Positions 27,350 through 35,532 of a stretch of DNA of 50,804 nt are shown here, piece after piece. The translations under genes and the position numbers were made by a program. The stretch lies in contig JALHOZ010000034.1 in assembly GCA_022842725.1 (NCBI GenBank), positions 1 to 50,804 on the forward strand. Reading direction: 5' to 3'. The stretch is from Saprospiraceae bacterium (GTDB lineage: Bacteria; Bacteroidota; Bacteroidia; Chitinophagales; Saprospiraceae). The notes beneath the pieces were generated by a model. That model was not told the origin of the DNA. It saw only the letters and a list, made by a program, of their open reading frames with translations, and searched no databases. Within the stretch, counting starts at the first letter, position 1. Each line of letters begins with the position of its first letter.

Positions 27350-28708
27350 TTAAACTTTTATCTCCACAACTTTACTACCTTTCCTCGACTTTTCCGCACA
27401 AAAACCCATGATATGACTTTCTATCGAAGCATCAATGGTGGATGAAAGCAGTGAACTGTCTTGTTTTGAAACTGCTTCAACCCAGTTGTCGACCAACCTC
27501 CAATCGCCTCCACCGTGGCCATCACTTTTTTGATTCCATTCTGTTTTTTCTCCGGTAAGAAAATCAGTATATGTAAAGGAATTCATATCCCCTACAATGT
27601 CACCAAGACTTCCCATTATTCTGGTCCTCCTTCCGGAATAAGATGTAAATGCTTCCATAGAAAAAGATGCTGTTATATTATCTTCAAATAAAATGTTGGC
27701 CGTGTAGTGATCTGGTTGGTCATTTTCCATTTTATACACACAACGACCATAATTCGTTGTTCTTAATTTTTGAAGTATATATTCACTATGCAATTCTTTT
27801 TCTTTCGGCAAATCAAAAACATAGGTCCACCCTTTTTTCCTATGGTAAATCTCTATCGCAGAATACGGACAATTCGATTCGTGTTTACATCCATCTGTGC
27901 ACCGGCTGGTACTACCCTCAGGAGCATTTTCTTTAGTAAACCAATCCAGTCCGCCAAAAGCATGTATTTTCCGGCTCGGTTTGTTAAGAATCCACCTCAT
28001 AATGTCGAGATCGTGGCAAGACTTGGCAAGAATAATTGGAGTAGTTTTTTTACTGTTGTGCCAGTTGCCTCTCACGTAAGAATGACTCATATGTATGTGT
28101 TCGATGGGTTCGAAATGCTGCATACTAACAATTTTACCTAATACACCACTTTCAGCAATTTCGCGGAGTTTTATAAAATATGGAGCATACCTCAAAACGT
28201 GGCAAACTGCTACAATCCTGCCGGTTTCTTTCGATTTTTTAAGTATATCCCTGCACTCCTTTTCTGTGGGGGCAATCGGTTTTTCCAATAAAACATCATA
28301 TCCCATATCAAGTGCTTTCATGCAAGGAGCATAATGTAAGTCATCGGGTGTTGTAATGATTACCGCATCTGCAAATTTTGGTCTGCTAAAAACTTCTTCC
28401 CATGTCCCAAATCGATTTTTTTGCTCTATGTTGTGCTTTTGACTGTAGCGGATATTTCTTTCAGTATTTGGCTCAGCAACACCAACAATTTGTAATCTGT
28501 CAGGATATTTGACACCATAATCGCCATAAACATTCCCTCTCGCTCCGGCACCCAATGTGATGGCCTTAACCGCTTTTTGTAATTTATTAATCGGATCCGG
28601 CAAAAGAATATCCTTCTCTTCGTATTCTCCTTTCCATTTATGCGAACTCAAAATTCCACCACCCAATGAAAAAACCATGGCTTTTAAAACTTCCCTTCTT
28701 GAATTCAT
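27350..28708 (-). CDS. Gfo/Idh/MocA-family oxidoreductase with Tat-like signal
   Basis: This 452-residue protein has SRREVLKAM then a short hydrophobic run, a twin-arginine signal, so it is probably exported folded with cofactor. The Rossmann part begins TLGAGARGNVYG, and EKPIAPTEKE contains the EKP motif of the family. A cysteine cluster (RCTDGCKHESNCPYSA) in the C-terminal half marks a recognisable subgroup. DGHGGGDWRLVDNW is the usual late motif. Substrates are likely sugars or glycosides; some Tat-exported relatives (GH109) are NAD-dependent glycosidases, but membership there is not shown. A TTTACATGTAAA palindrome lies 12 bases upstream of the ATG. Confidence 0.88.
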   Translation of the reverse strand: MNSRREVLKAMVFSLGGGILSSHKWKGEYEEKDILLPDPINKLQKAVKAITLGAGARGNVYGDYGVKYPDRLQIVGVAEPNTERNIRYSQKHNIEQKNRFGTWEEVFSRPKFADAVIITTPDDLHYAPCMKALDMGYDVLLEKPIAPTEKECRDILKKSKETGRIVAVCHVLRYAPYFIKLREIAESGVLGKIVSMQHFEPIEHIHMSHSYVRGNWHNSKKTTPIILAKSCHDLDIMRWILNKPSRKIHAFGGLDWFTKENAPEGSTSRCTDGCKHESNCPYSAIEIYHRKKGWTYVFDLPKEKELHSEYILQKLRTTNYGRCVYKMENDQPDHYTANILFEDNITASFSMEAFTSYSGRRTRIMGSLGDIVGDMNSFTYTDFLTGEKTEWNQKSDGHGGGDWRLVDNWVEAVSKQDSSLLSSTIDASIESHIMGFCAEKSRKGSKVVEIKV

Positions 28709-28716
28709 TATCGAAT

Positions 28717-28734
28717 ATTTTTACATGTAAATAT
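28717..28734. promoter_or_regulatory. Palindrome TTTACATGTAAA upstream of the Gfo/Idh/MocA gene
   Basis: An 18-bp inverted repeat with one mismatched pair is centred on TACATGTA (28722-28729), 9-26 bases before the oxidoreductase ATG. It overlaps a TATATTTA -7-like element on the minus strand, the position expected for a repressor site. The same core appears upstream of the sigma factor and, as half-sites, upstream of crtI. Confidence 0.4.
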
Positions 28735-28824
28735 ACCCTAAAATATAAAATATAATATACTATATCAATATTTTGGTTCTGAGAAAATAAAAATTCTACT
28801 ATCTTAGCCGTCAAATTTTAAAAA

Positions 28825-29475
28825 ATGATCCATAATCTTTCGGAGCAACACTCGCTCGCTCATGAATTTTTAGCAGAACTCAGAGACGTTCACAGACAAA
28901 CTGACAGGTTAAAGTTCAGAAAAAATCTTGAAAGACTCGGCAATATATTCGCTTATGAAATCAGTAAAATCCTGGAATTTAAGGATACCAAGGTCGAAAC
29001 TCCACTAGGCGTCGCGGATACTCATACTATAAAAAACAGAATTGTTCTGGCTACCATTCTCAGGGCTGGTCTGCCATTACATCAGGGTTTACTTGATTAT
29101 TTTGACAATGCAGACAATGCTTTTATAGCGGCATACCGACGAAACCATAAGGACGGTAGTTTCGAAATCAATATGGAATACATTACCTGTCCTAATCTGG
29201 AAAATGCCGATTTAATCCTTGTCGACCCTATGCTTGCCACCGGAGCTTCTATACAAAAAGCCGTGGAAGCATTGAAGGAATATGGTAAATTCCGGTCTTT
29301 ACACATTGTAACATTGATTGCGAGCACTTATGGCAAGGAACAAATCAGACGATTTTTTCCCAAAGCTCATTTATGGATGGCTGCAGAGGACGAAGAATTA
29401 ACCGCAAAATCGTACATCGTACCGGGACTGGGCGATGCAGGAGATCTGGCTTTTGGAAGTAAATTGCAGGAGTGA
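28825..29475 (+). CDS. upp: Uracil phosphoribosyltransferase
   Basis: This 216-residue salvage enzyme makes UMP from uracil and PRPP. The PRPP loop is VDPMLATGAS (about 134-142) and the uracil-binding end is YIVPGLGDAGDLAFG, where Leu replaces the usual Arg of GDAGDR. The ILRAGLPLHQG segment is conserved. A -7-like TATCTTAG at 28800-28807 lies 17 bases before the ATG. Its TGA is followed after one base by the ATG of a rhomboid gene, so the two are coupled. Confidence 0.93.
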   Translation: MIHNLSEQHSLAHEFLAELRDVHRQTDRLKFRKNLERLGNIFAYEISKILEFKDTKVETPLGVADTHTIKNRIVLATILRAGLPLHQGLLDYFDNADNAFIAAYRRNHKDGSFEINMEYITCPNLENADLILVDPMLATGASIQKAVEALKEYGKFRSLHIVTLIASTYGKEQIRRFFPKAHLWMAAEDEELTAKSYIVPGLGDAGDLAFGSKLQE

Positions 29476-29476
29476 C

Positions 29477-30034
29477 ATGAGAATTAAGTTTAATGCACCG
29501 GTGACCTTAACTTTTTCTCTTCTTTGTACGGTGGTTTATTTCGGTAATATTTTTTTTCTGAATAATCTTATACCATTTTTTACAGTCTCGGATTCAGTAA
29601 ATTGGTCTAATCCGTTTTCTATTGCAACGTTGGTAACACACTCTTTAGGTCACGCCTCAGTAGAACACCTATTGGGGAATCTTACGTTTATTCTTCTTCT
29701 TGGACCCATCATTGAAGAAAAATACGGATCGTCAAATACCGTATTTATGGTCATTTTTACGGCTTTGGTCACCGGTCTTGTCAATGTATTTTTTTTTAAT
29801 ACAGGACTTTTAGGGGCAAGTGGTATCGTTTTTATGTTTATTTTGTTGGTTTCTTTTACCAATGTTTCTTCAGGTCAGATTCCTGTCACTTTTATTTTGG
29901 TAGCCACCCTTTTTGTAGGTAAAGAGGTTTTAAATGCATTGCAGGAAAACCAGATTTCCGAAACTGCACACATCATCGGCGGTATTTGCGGAAGTATATT
30001 CGGGTTTACCTTGGGAAGCGGCAGGTCTACCTGA
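29477..30034 (+). CDS. Rhomboid-family intramembrane serine protease (third in window)
   Basis: This 185-residue membrane protein has about six hydrophobic segments. Catalytic residues are Ser115 in GASGIVF and His165 in AHIIGG. VTHSLGHASVEHLLGN (about 53-68) is the loop/helix-2 signature. The start is ATG 29477, one base after the upp stop; a longer in-frame start at 29435 lies inside upp and is rejected. Its 3' end overlaps the convergent protease gene by 8 bases. Its motifs differ from the pair at 14-15.5 kb. Confidence 0.88.
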   Translation: MRIKFNAPVTLTFSLLCTVVYFGNIFFLNNLIPFFTVSDSVNWSNPFSIATLVTHSLGHASVEHLLGNLTFILLLGPIIEEKYGSSNTVFMVIFTALVTGLVNVFFFNTGLLGASGIVFMFILLVSFTNVSSGQIPVTFILVATLFVGKEVLNALQENQISETAHIIGGICGSIFGFTLGSGRST

Positions 30035-33000
30035 TCAATTTTTTAACCATCCTCCCGCTTTGCGTTGATATTTCTACCAAATAAGTGCCGGATACCAGAT
30101 TTTGAACCGGTAGATACAACTCTTTGACGCCGTTTGGAAATGAGTACAACAGCATTTCTTTGCCGGTGATGTCTCTTAACACAAAATCGAACATAAACTC
30201 ATCATATGAAGTGATTTTCACCTGATCATTTGCAGGATTTGGCGTAAGCATAATCTCTGATATTGTTGGATTTTCTGAAGAAATAACATTAAAAAAACTG
30301 AGGTTGTCCAACAAAATAACATCATTTTTTACGTTGATATTTGATGTCCCGTCATGTCGTGAAGTAAAGGCAATGATTCGGAACTTACCCTTGAAATCCT
30401 TGGGAAGCGGAAGTGTGTATTCCTGGGCGAAACCTTGCGCACTGTTAACAAATGTCTCCGGCGTAAAATTTCCTGAAGGAGACAAAAATTCTAATTTCAG
30501 AATAGTGGAATTTCCACCCAGTTCAGGAAAATCGTTAAAAGCCTCAGACCTGAATTGCCTCATGTCAAAACGCATTGTCGGCTGAACCATACCTGTAACG
30601 TCAAGACAGGCTTCAGCAATGGTATATTGTGACAATCCTCCGTTTATGACTTTAAAATTGTCCACTTGATCAAGGCATGGTAGATTGGTCGAAGAAAAAT
30701 TGTTTTTTGAGCGGAAATAATGTTCACCTTCATATAAAAAGCTGGAAAATGAAGTATTGTGCCGGAATATTTCATCAAAATCGGTGTTTTCAAAAGTAAA
30801 AGTTTTTGAGGATTCAATAACACCTTTTTCAAGCAGAGTGTATTGTGATGTATTATTGGAAGGATCAACATCAATTGCACATGAAAAATCATATGAAAAA
30901 TTCAGAGAAACCCAATCATACGGAAGGGTCGCAGAGACAACGGTCTCTTGTCTTGGTGCCATCGCCCCCTGATTTGTGTGGTTGAATGTAAATGTTTTAT
31001 TTTTGTCAAGATCATTCACGTTCAGGACAAAAGTGGTTCCCGCCGGAGCTGTAAAACAACTGTTATTTCTGAAACGAACTGAAAAAATAACTTCATTACT
31101 GAAACAGTCAACTTCTTTGTGTGAAACACCGGAAATAGCATATTCAACACCGGAGGTCGCATAGTTCTGAAAATACAGATAAAACCTGTTGTTTGAGGCT
31201 ACCTGATCAGGATGAACAAGATTAATTTCAATGGAAAAATATTCAGTTTTATCCACAATTTTAAACTCCGGCAAAGGAATGATAACCGTTGAATCCGGCG
31301 CAAGCTCTTTGGGAAGACTGAGCATTTTGGTTATGGTCTCGCCGCCGTGGGTCATCGTAAACGTAAACACATGTCCTTCAGGATATAATATAGTGCCTCT
31401 GTTTATAAAATACATATTGATTTCAGGTTGTTGCCCCAAATAACAGGTAAAACTGTTATTCGGATCGTTTTTTATTTTGGCCGAAATAGCTACATCATCA
31501 TAATTTTCAATGACAACATCTTCGTACGGAAGACCGACAGCCTTCCATGCTTGTTCCAGTGAACGATATTGCTGACTGTTTTTACCAAAAAGGCTTTCGC
31601 AGGCAAGAAGAGAATAGGAATACATATCCGGATAGGTCGAGCCGGGCATAAGATAGGACGTCTGACACAAAAAGACTATATCCAGTACATCCTGCATGTC
31701 AACAGGGACAACGGAATATGCAGTATCTACCTCGTTTTTGCCGCTTCCTCCTTCCACCAGGAGGTAAAACCAATGATTCAGCACACCACTATTGCTGTGA
31801 ACACTGCCGCCATCTCTCCAATGTTTGCCTTTGTACATCTTCGGATTGTTGTAAATGTTCGGATCCTGCATAGAACGTAAAGGTCTTGCAAAACGTGTAG
31901 CTACAATTTCGTGGCCAATCGGCCAGTCAAAATTGTCCGGATCAACAATTTTTTCAAAAGCTTTTCCGATGATATCGCTAAATGATTCATTCAAAGCACC
32001 TGATTCATTTGAATAAACAAGTTTGGCATTTTCAGAAGTGATTCCGTGAGCAAATTCATGACCTACAATACTGAAGGTTGTCAACGGATGATAATGACAA
32101 TTTCCGTTACCAAAAGCGGCATTCTGATTGTTCCACGAAGCATTGACAAGATCTGCCCCGTTATTGATGTTTACCCGGGCAATCATCGATCGGCCATTTC
32201 CGTTGATACCTGAATAGTCAAACCGGTCGACCAGAAAATCGTAAAACTTCATGGTTGCATAATGAGCATCATAGGCTACGTGCGCCAGTTTTGCCACAGA
32301 TGGCTTTTCCCAGACATTGTCGTCATCACTGAGCATGATATCTCCCGAGGAAGTATTGACAAAAGTCGAGTTTCCGTTACCACGGGTGACATCTCTTAAT
32401 ACAAATTTATTGGGTTCGACCTGTTCTGTTTCTATTTCTACCGTTCCGTAATGATAACTCGGGGCGGTACCTTTCGGAAAATACGTGCACTCCAGATTTT
32501 GTGAAAAAAGTACATTTCCATTTGTTGCGTCCAGAATGTATTGATAATATTTTTGATTAGACAAAGAGGATACATGTACATCATACGCCAATTTGTACAA
32601 ACCCGAACTTTGCGGAAAAGACCTGTCAAGAATTATTTTCTCAAAATGATTGATTTCAAAATCCCGGGATGTTGTTACATCAGAAATTTGATCTTCAGAA
32701 AATATTTCTTTTGTCCTGTTTATAATCGTCAGACTGTCAAGGCTTTCGCTGAAAGGTATGTCAATATTTTTTGCCCATTGACCTGTTATATGGTCAACAA
32801 GACCTTCTTTGGTATGTAAAAAGACATAGTGACCGTATACAGGAATATTATTAAATTTTTGTTGATATCTGAGATGATTTTTGGTGAATTTTGAAAAACC
32901 GGTTTTTTCCAATACAAAATCGGATGCCTGTTGAATTCCCAATTCGTGTTTATATTCACTGAAGTAAACCGAAGGGTTGACCTTGACGGAAGGATATACA

Positions 33001-33083
33001 ACAGCATTTTGGGTCGGTTTCGATTGTGAAAACCCATGATAAACAAACAAAAACGTCAGCACTAAAGAAAATGAAAACTTCAT
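30027..33083 (-). CDS. Thermolysin-like (M4) metalloprotease with T9SS sorting domain
   Basis: This 1018-residue secreted protein has a signal peptide (about residues 1-19), then an FTP/propeptide region to about 210, then an M4 catalytic domain. The zinc site is HEFAH (about 340-344) with the downstream glutamate in GALNESFSD; the later VHSNSGVLNHWFYLL carries the catalytic His. Two or more beta-sandwich segments follow. The last ~80 residues form a type A sorting domain (LTPNPANDQVKI, DITGKEM, LVSGTYLVEI, KKLIR end). It would be exported by T9SS and act as a surface or secreted protease. The ATG at 33083 has a -7 box 39 bases upstream. Confidence 0.95.
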   Translation of the reverse strand: MKFSFSLVLTFLFVYHGFSQSKPTQNAVVYPSVKVNPSVYFSEYKHELGIQQASDFVLEKTGFSKFTKNHLRYQQKFNNIPVYGHYVFLHTKEGLVDHITGQWAKNIDIPFSESLDSLTIINRTKEIFSEDQISDVTTSRDFEINHFEKIILDRSFPQSSGLYKLAYDVHVSSLSNQKYYQYILDATNGNVLFSQNLECTYFPKGTAPSYHYGTVEIETEQVEPNKFVLRDVTRGNGNSTFVNTSSGDIMLSDDDNVWEKPSVAKLAHVAYDAHYATMKFYDFLVDRFDYSGINGNGRSMIARVNINNGADLVNASWNNQNAAFGNGNCHYHPLTTFSIVGHEFAHGITSENAKLVYSNESGALNESFSDIIGKAFEKIVDPDNFDWPIGHEIVATRFARPLRSMQDPNIYNNPKMYKGKHWRDGGSVHSNSGVLNHWFYLLVEGGSGKNEVDTAYSVVPVDMQDVLDIVFLCQTSYLMPGSTYPDMYSYSLLACESLFGKNSQQYRSLEQAWKAVGLPYEDVVIENYDDVAISAKIKNDPNNSFTCYLGQQPEINMYFINRGTILYPEGHVFTFTMTHGGETITKMLSLPKELAPDSTVIIPLPEFKIVDKTEYFSIEINLVHPDQVASNNRFYLYFQNYATSGVEYAISGVSHKEVDCFSNEVIFSVRFRNNSCFTAPAGTTFVLNVNDLDKNKTFTFNHTNQGAMAPRQETVVSATLPYDWVSLNFSYDFSCAIDVDPSNNTSQYTLLEKGVIESSKTFTFENTDFDEIFRHNTSFSSFLYEGEHYFRSKNNFSSTNLPCLDQVDNFKVINGGLSQYTIAEACLDVTGMVQPTMRFDMRQFRSEAFNDFPELGGNSTILKLEFLSPSGNFTPETFVNSAQGFAQEYTLPLPKDFKGKFRIIAFTSRHDGTSNINVKNDVILLDNLSFFNVISSENPTISEIMLTPNPANDQVKITSYDEFMFDFVLRDITGKEMLLYSFPNGVKELYLPVQNLVSGTYLVEISTQSGRMVKKLIR

Positions 33084-33121
33084 TTTTAGATAATTTTAAG
33101 ATATTTCAGGCAATCAACGTT

Positions 33122-33129
33122 CAAAAGTA
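33122..33129 (-). promoter_or_regulatory. -7 box for the M4 protease gene (minus strand)
   Basis: Read on the minus strand this is TACTTTTG, matching TAnnTTTG. Transcription would begin about 31 bases before the ATG. Confidence 0.62.
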
Positions 33130-33248
33130 TAAAAAATAAAGTTTTTCTTAACGTAATAGTTAAAAATATTGTAAGATAATGACAATCTGTTACATAATAG
33201 GCGGTTTTATGGTTTTTGAATTATTAATAACACCTAAAATCAACAGAT

Positions 33249-34412
33249 ATGAAAACCATCCTTTACGCCCTCAGCTTTATGTTTTTATTGGCTTCCTGTG
33301 CTTCTGTTGACAAACTTGTCCGGAAAGGAAATTACGAAGAAGCCTTCAGCAAAGGAATATCTTATTTCAGTAGCAGCAAAAAAAGAAAAACAGCAGATGT
33401 CAAAGCATTTGAAAAGGCATATCAGCTTCTGACAGAAAGGGACCTGGCTGAAATCGAGAGATTAAAGTGGTCATCCGGCTCAGCTTCCTGGTCACATATC
33501 GTCAGAATGTATGAAAATCTGGAAAGAAGGCAGTTTACCTTAAACAGAATTTTACCTTTGGTCAGTGAAGATGGTTACACAGCAGTTTTCGAATTCAAAG
33601 ATTATGCCTCTTTAGTCAGAAATGCCAAAGAACAGGCAGCACTCGTCATCTACCATGGTGCAAGTGATATGTTGGCTAAGGCAGAGTCCAAAAAAGACAA
33701 AAACATGGCCAGAAGGGCTTATGTTGAATTTGAAAAAGTGGAATCATATCTCTTTAATTTCAGAGATGTCAGAACCCTGAAAGAGAAAGCTTTAACCCTG
33801 GGACACAAAATAATCTATGTTGATATCCGCAATGATATCTCCGGAAGAGCAGGTAAGGATATCGACAAAACCATGTGGAACTACGCGCTTGGCAGACATG
33901 ATGACCTGTGGCATAGCTTCCGTTTCAGAGAAGATGATGACATGGAAGAAGGAGATATGTTGGTTTTGTTGGATATTCACCATCTCGATATCAGTCCTGA
34001 AAAAGAAAATAATATTCATTTTACAGAACAAAAAGACATTTTGGTCAGAACTGACAAGTGGATAGAAAAAAAGGATAGTGTCGAAGTAGAAAAAATTAAA
34101 GAATATTATCAAACTGTTTCGGCAAGTCTGATTGAAACCTTCAGAGAAAAAAATGCAATTCTTGAAGGTGGTGTACGATTGGTCGATTTACAAAGGAACA
34201 GTGTTATTTCTGAAAAACCAATTAATGTTCATTTTGCCTTTGCAGATCGCGGAATGATGTTTGTTGGCGACGAAAGAGCGTTGTATGAAGATACCAAAAA
34301 GAAACTGGATCTGCATTTGGAAAACTTTCCTATAGATGAAGAGATAGTTACTTATTTGGTCGGTGAATACAAAAAAGTTATCGGTTCGGAACTCAACAGA
34401 ACAAAATCATAA
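33249..34412 (+). CDS. Putative periplasm-facing lipoprotein, function unknown
   Basis: This 387-residue protein has a lipoprotein signal ending in LLASC at residue 17. The residues after the Cys (ASVDKLVRKGNYEEA) lack an acidic surface-export signal and begin TPR-like helices. The middle is charged and helical (about 20-200), and the C-terminal half is mixed alpha/beta with many acidic residues. No enzymatic motif is recognised. It is divergent from the M4 protease and ends at a strong terminator, so it is probably a single-gene unit facing the periplasm. Confidence 0.82.
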   Translation: MKTILYALSFMFLLASCASVDKLVRKGNYEEAFSKGISYFSSSKKRKTADVKAFEKAYQLLTERDLAEIERLKWSSGSASWSHIVRMYENLERRQFTLNRILPLVSEDGYTAVFEFKDYASLVRNAKEQAALVIYHGASDMLAKAESKKDKNMARRAYVEFEKVESYLFNFRDVRTLKEKALTLGHKIIYVDIRNDISGRAGKDIDKTMWNYALGRHDDLWHSFRFREDDDMEEGDMLVLLDIHHLDISPEKENNIHFTEQKDILVRTDKWIEKKDSVEVEKIKEYYQTVSASLIETFREKNAILEGGVRLVDLQRNSVISEKPINVHFAFADRGMMFVGDERALYEDTKKKLDLHLENFPIDEEIVTYLVGEYKKVIGSELNRTKS

Positions 34413-34420
34413 TAAAACTG

Positions 34421-34462
34421 ATTCCAAACACCAAATTTTTATACGGTGTTTGGAATTTTTTT
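34421..34462 (+). terminator. Rho-independent terminator after the lipoprotein gene
   Basis: A perfect 12-bp stem (34421-34432 with 34445-34456) and 12-base loop are followed by six T at 34457-34462, eight bases past the stop codon. Confidence 0.9.
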
Positions 34463-34494
34463 ATTAAAATTAATAGTTGATTGTAATAATATTA

Positions 34495-34502
34495 TACATG
34501 TA
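34495..34502. promoter_or_regulatory. TACATGTA palindrome upstream of the ECF sigma gene
   Basis: An 8-bp perfect palindrome followed by an A-tract lies about 58 bases before the -7 box of the sigma gene. It shares the core of the palindromes at 28717-28734 and 35388-35412. In such AT-rich DNA it could be chance. Confidence 0.3.
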
Positions 34503-34559
34503 AAAAAAAAAATATGAAATTTATCTGCCGAATTATGGTTTTTGTATAATAATTCGTAT

Positions 34560-34567
34560 TATATTTG
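34560..34567 (+). promoter_or_regulatory. -7 box for the ECF sigma factor gene
   Basis: TATATTTG followed by C matches TAnnTTTG. The predicted leader is unusually long for this window, about 95 bases before the ATG. Confidence 0.65.
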
Positions 34568-34668
34568 CACTTCATAAAATTTTAAAAATCAAATTTTTGT
34601 CTATCGGTTAGAATATTTACACTTTTTATACAACTTATTTTTTCGTTGACCTATAAAATCGTGTGAGT

Positions 34669-35256
34669 ATGAATATGCGTAAGATAGCTGATCAGGATTT
34701 GATTACCTTATATCAAGGGGGCAATCACTTAGCATTTGAGGAATTATTAAATCGTCACAAAGAAAAGATATTTACATCTATATATCTCTTTGTGAAGGAT
34801 ACTGAAACAGCAGAAGACCTTTTTCAGGAAGTATTTATTAAAATCGTAGATACACTACGTAAAAACAAATACAACAACGAAGGTAAATTTTTGCAATGGG
34901 CTATGCGTATTGCCTATAATATGTGTGTGGATCACTTTAGAAAATCTAAAAAGATGTCTAAAGTTTCATCCTCTGAAAGTTTTGATATTTTTAATATTAT
35001 CGAGTGTAAAAATGATAATATGGAAAGTAAGATCATGAAGGACACCATGCATGAACAATTGCGGAATCTTGTTGACCAATTACCTGATGAACAAAGAGAG
35101 GTCATCATCCTGAGACATTATGGCGATATGAGTTTTAAGGAGATTTCTATGATGACTCAGGTGAGTATTAATACTTCTTTGGGAAGAATGAGATATGCAC
35201 TCATCAATCTCCGTAAAATGATGATGGAAAAAGAAATGGCATTTCTGAATGCCTGA
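34669..35256 (+). CDS. ECF-type sigma-70 family RNA polymerase sigma factor
   Basis: This 195-residue sigma factor has region 2 (AEDLFQEVFIKIVDTL, about 55-70, then WAMRIAYNMCVDHFRK) and region 4 (LPDEQREVIILRHYGDMSFKEIS, about 138-160). No region 1 or 3 is present, so it is of ECF type. The ATG at 34669 is preferred; GTG 34663 and ATG 34675 are close alternatives. No anti-sigma gene is adjacent; it is followed by a terminator and then crtI. It could regulate the carotenoid genes downstream, though their promoter matches the housekeeping -7 pattern. Confidence 0.93.
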   Translation: MNMRKIADQDLITLYQGGNHLAFEELLNRHKEKIFTSIYLFVKDTETAEDLFQEVFIKIVDTLRKNKYNNEGKFLQWAMRIAYNMCVDHFRKSKKMSKVSSSESFDIFNIIECKNDNMESKIMKDTMHEQLRNLVDQLPDEQREVIILRHYGDMSFKEISMMTQVSINTSLGRMRYALINLRKMMMEKEMAFLNA

Positions 35257-35290
35257 CAGATATTGAGTTTTTGTTTTAGGTTTGGTTGAT

Positions 35291-35334
35291 AAAAGCGAAA
35301 ATACCATTTTAAGGTATTTTCGCTTTTGTTTTAT
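35291..35334 (+). terminator. Rho-independent terminator after the sigma gene
   Basis: A perfect 15-bp stem (35291-35305 with 35313-35327) and 7-base loop are followed by GTTTTAT. It separates the sigma factor from the carotenoid operon. Confidence 0.88.
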
Positions 35335-35387
35335 ATAGCCGGCACTCAAAAAAACTTAAATTCAAAGACCATACTTATAATAATTGA

Positions 35388-35448
35388 ATGTAAAATTTTT
35401 ACATCATGTAAATTTTTCTTAAATTGTGCTTTTTACATTTTTGATGTT
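35388..35448. promoter_or_regulatory. Cluster of ATGTAAA/TTTACAT inverted half-sites upstream of crtI
   Basis: ATGTAAAA (35388-35395) pairs with TTTTACAT (35397-35404) around one base; the same TTTACAT pairs with ATGTAAA (35406-35412) around one C. A third imperfect pair is TTTTACAT (35431-35438) with ATGTTTT (from 35444). The array lies 50-110 bases before the crtI -7 box, a place for an activator or looping repressor. The regulator is unknown. Confidence 0.5.
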
Positions 35449-35499
35449 TTTGTTTTTACCTGATATTCAAAAAATATCAAGTAAACACAAACATTCGAA

Positions 35500-35507
35500 T
35501 ACATTTG
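35500..35507 (+). promoter_or_regulatory. -7 box for crtI-crtB
   Basis: TACATTTG matches TAnnTTTG. Transcription would begin near 35514, after the TTG at 35512, which favours the TTG at 35533 as the translation start. Confidence 0.6.
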
Positions 35508-35532
35508 TTGTTTGGTCAAAAATTTTTTTCAT

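Noticed and set aside
30304-33046. Many open frames antisense to the M4 protease, PorU2-like and CarB genes
   Set aside because: They lie wholly within genes with clear family motifs, have no promoters and show no recognisable protein features, so they are shadows of the real frames.
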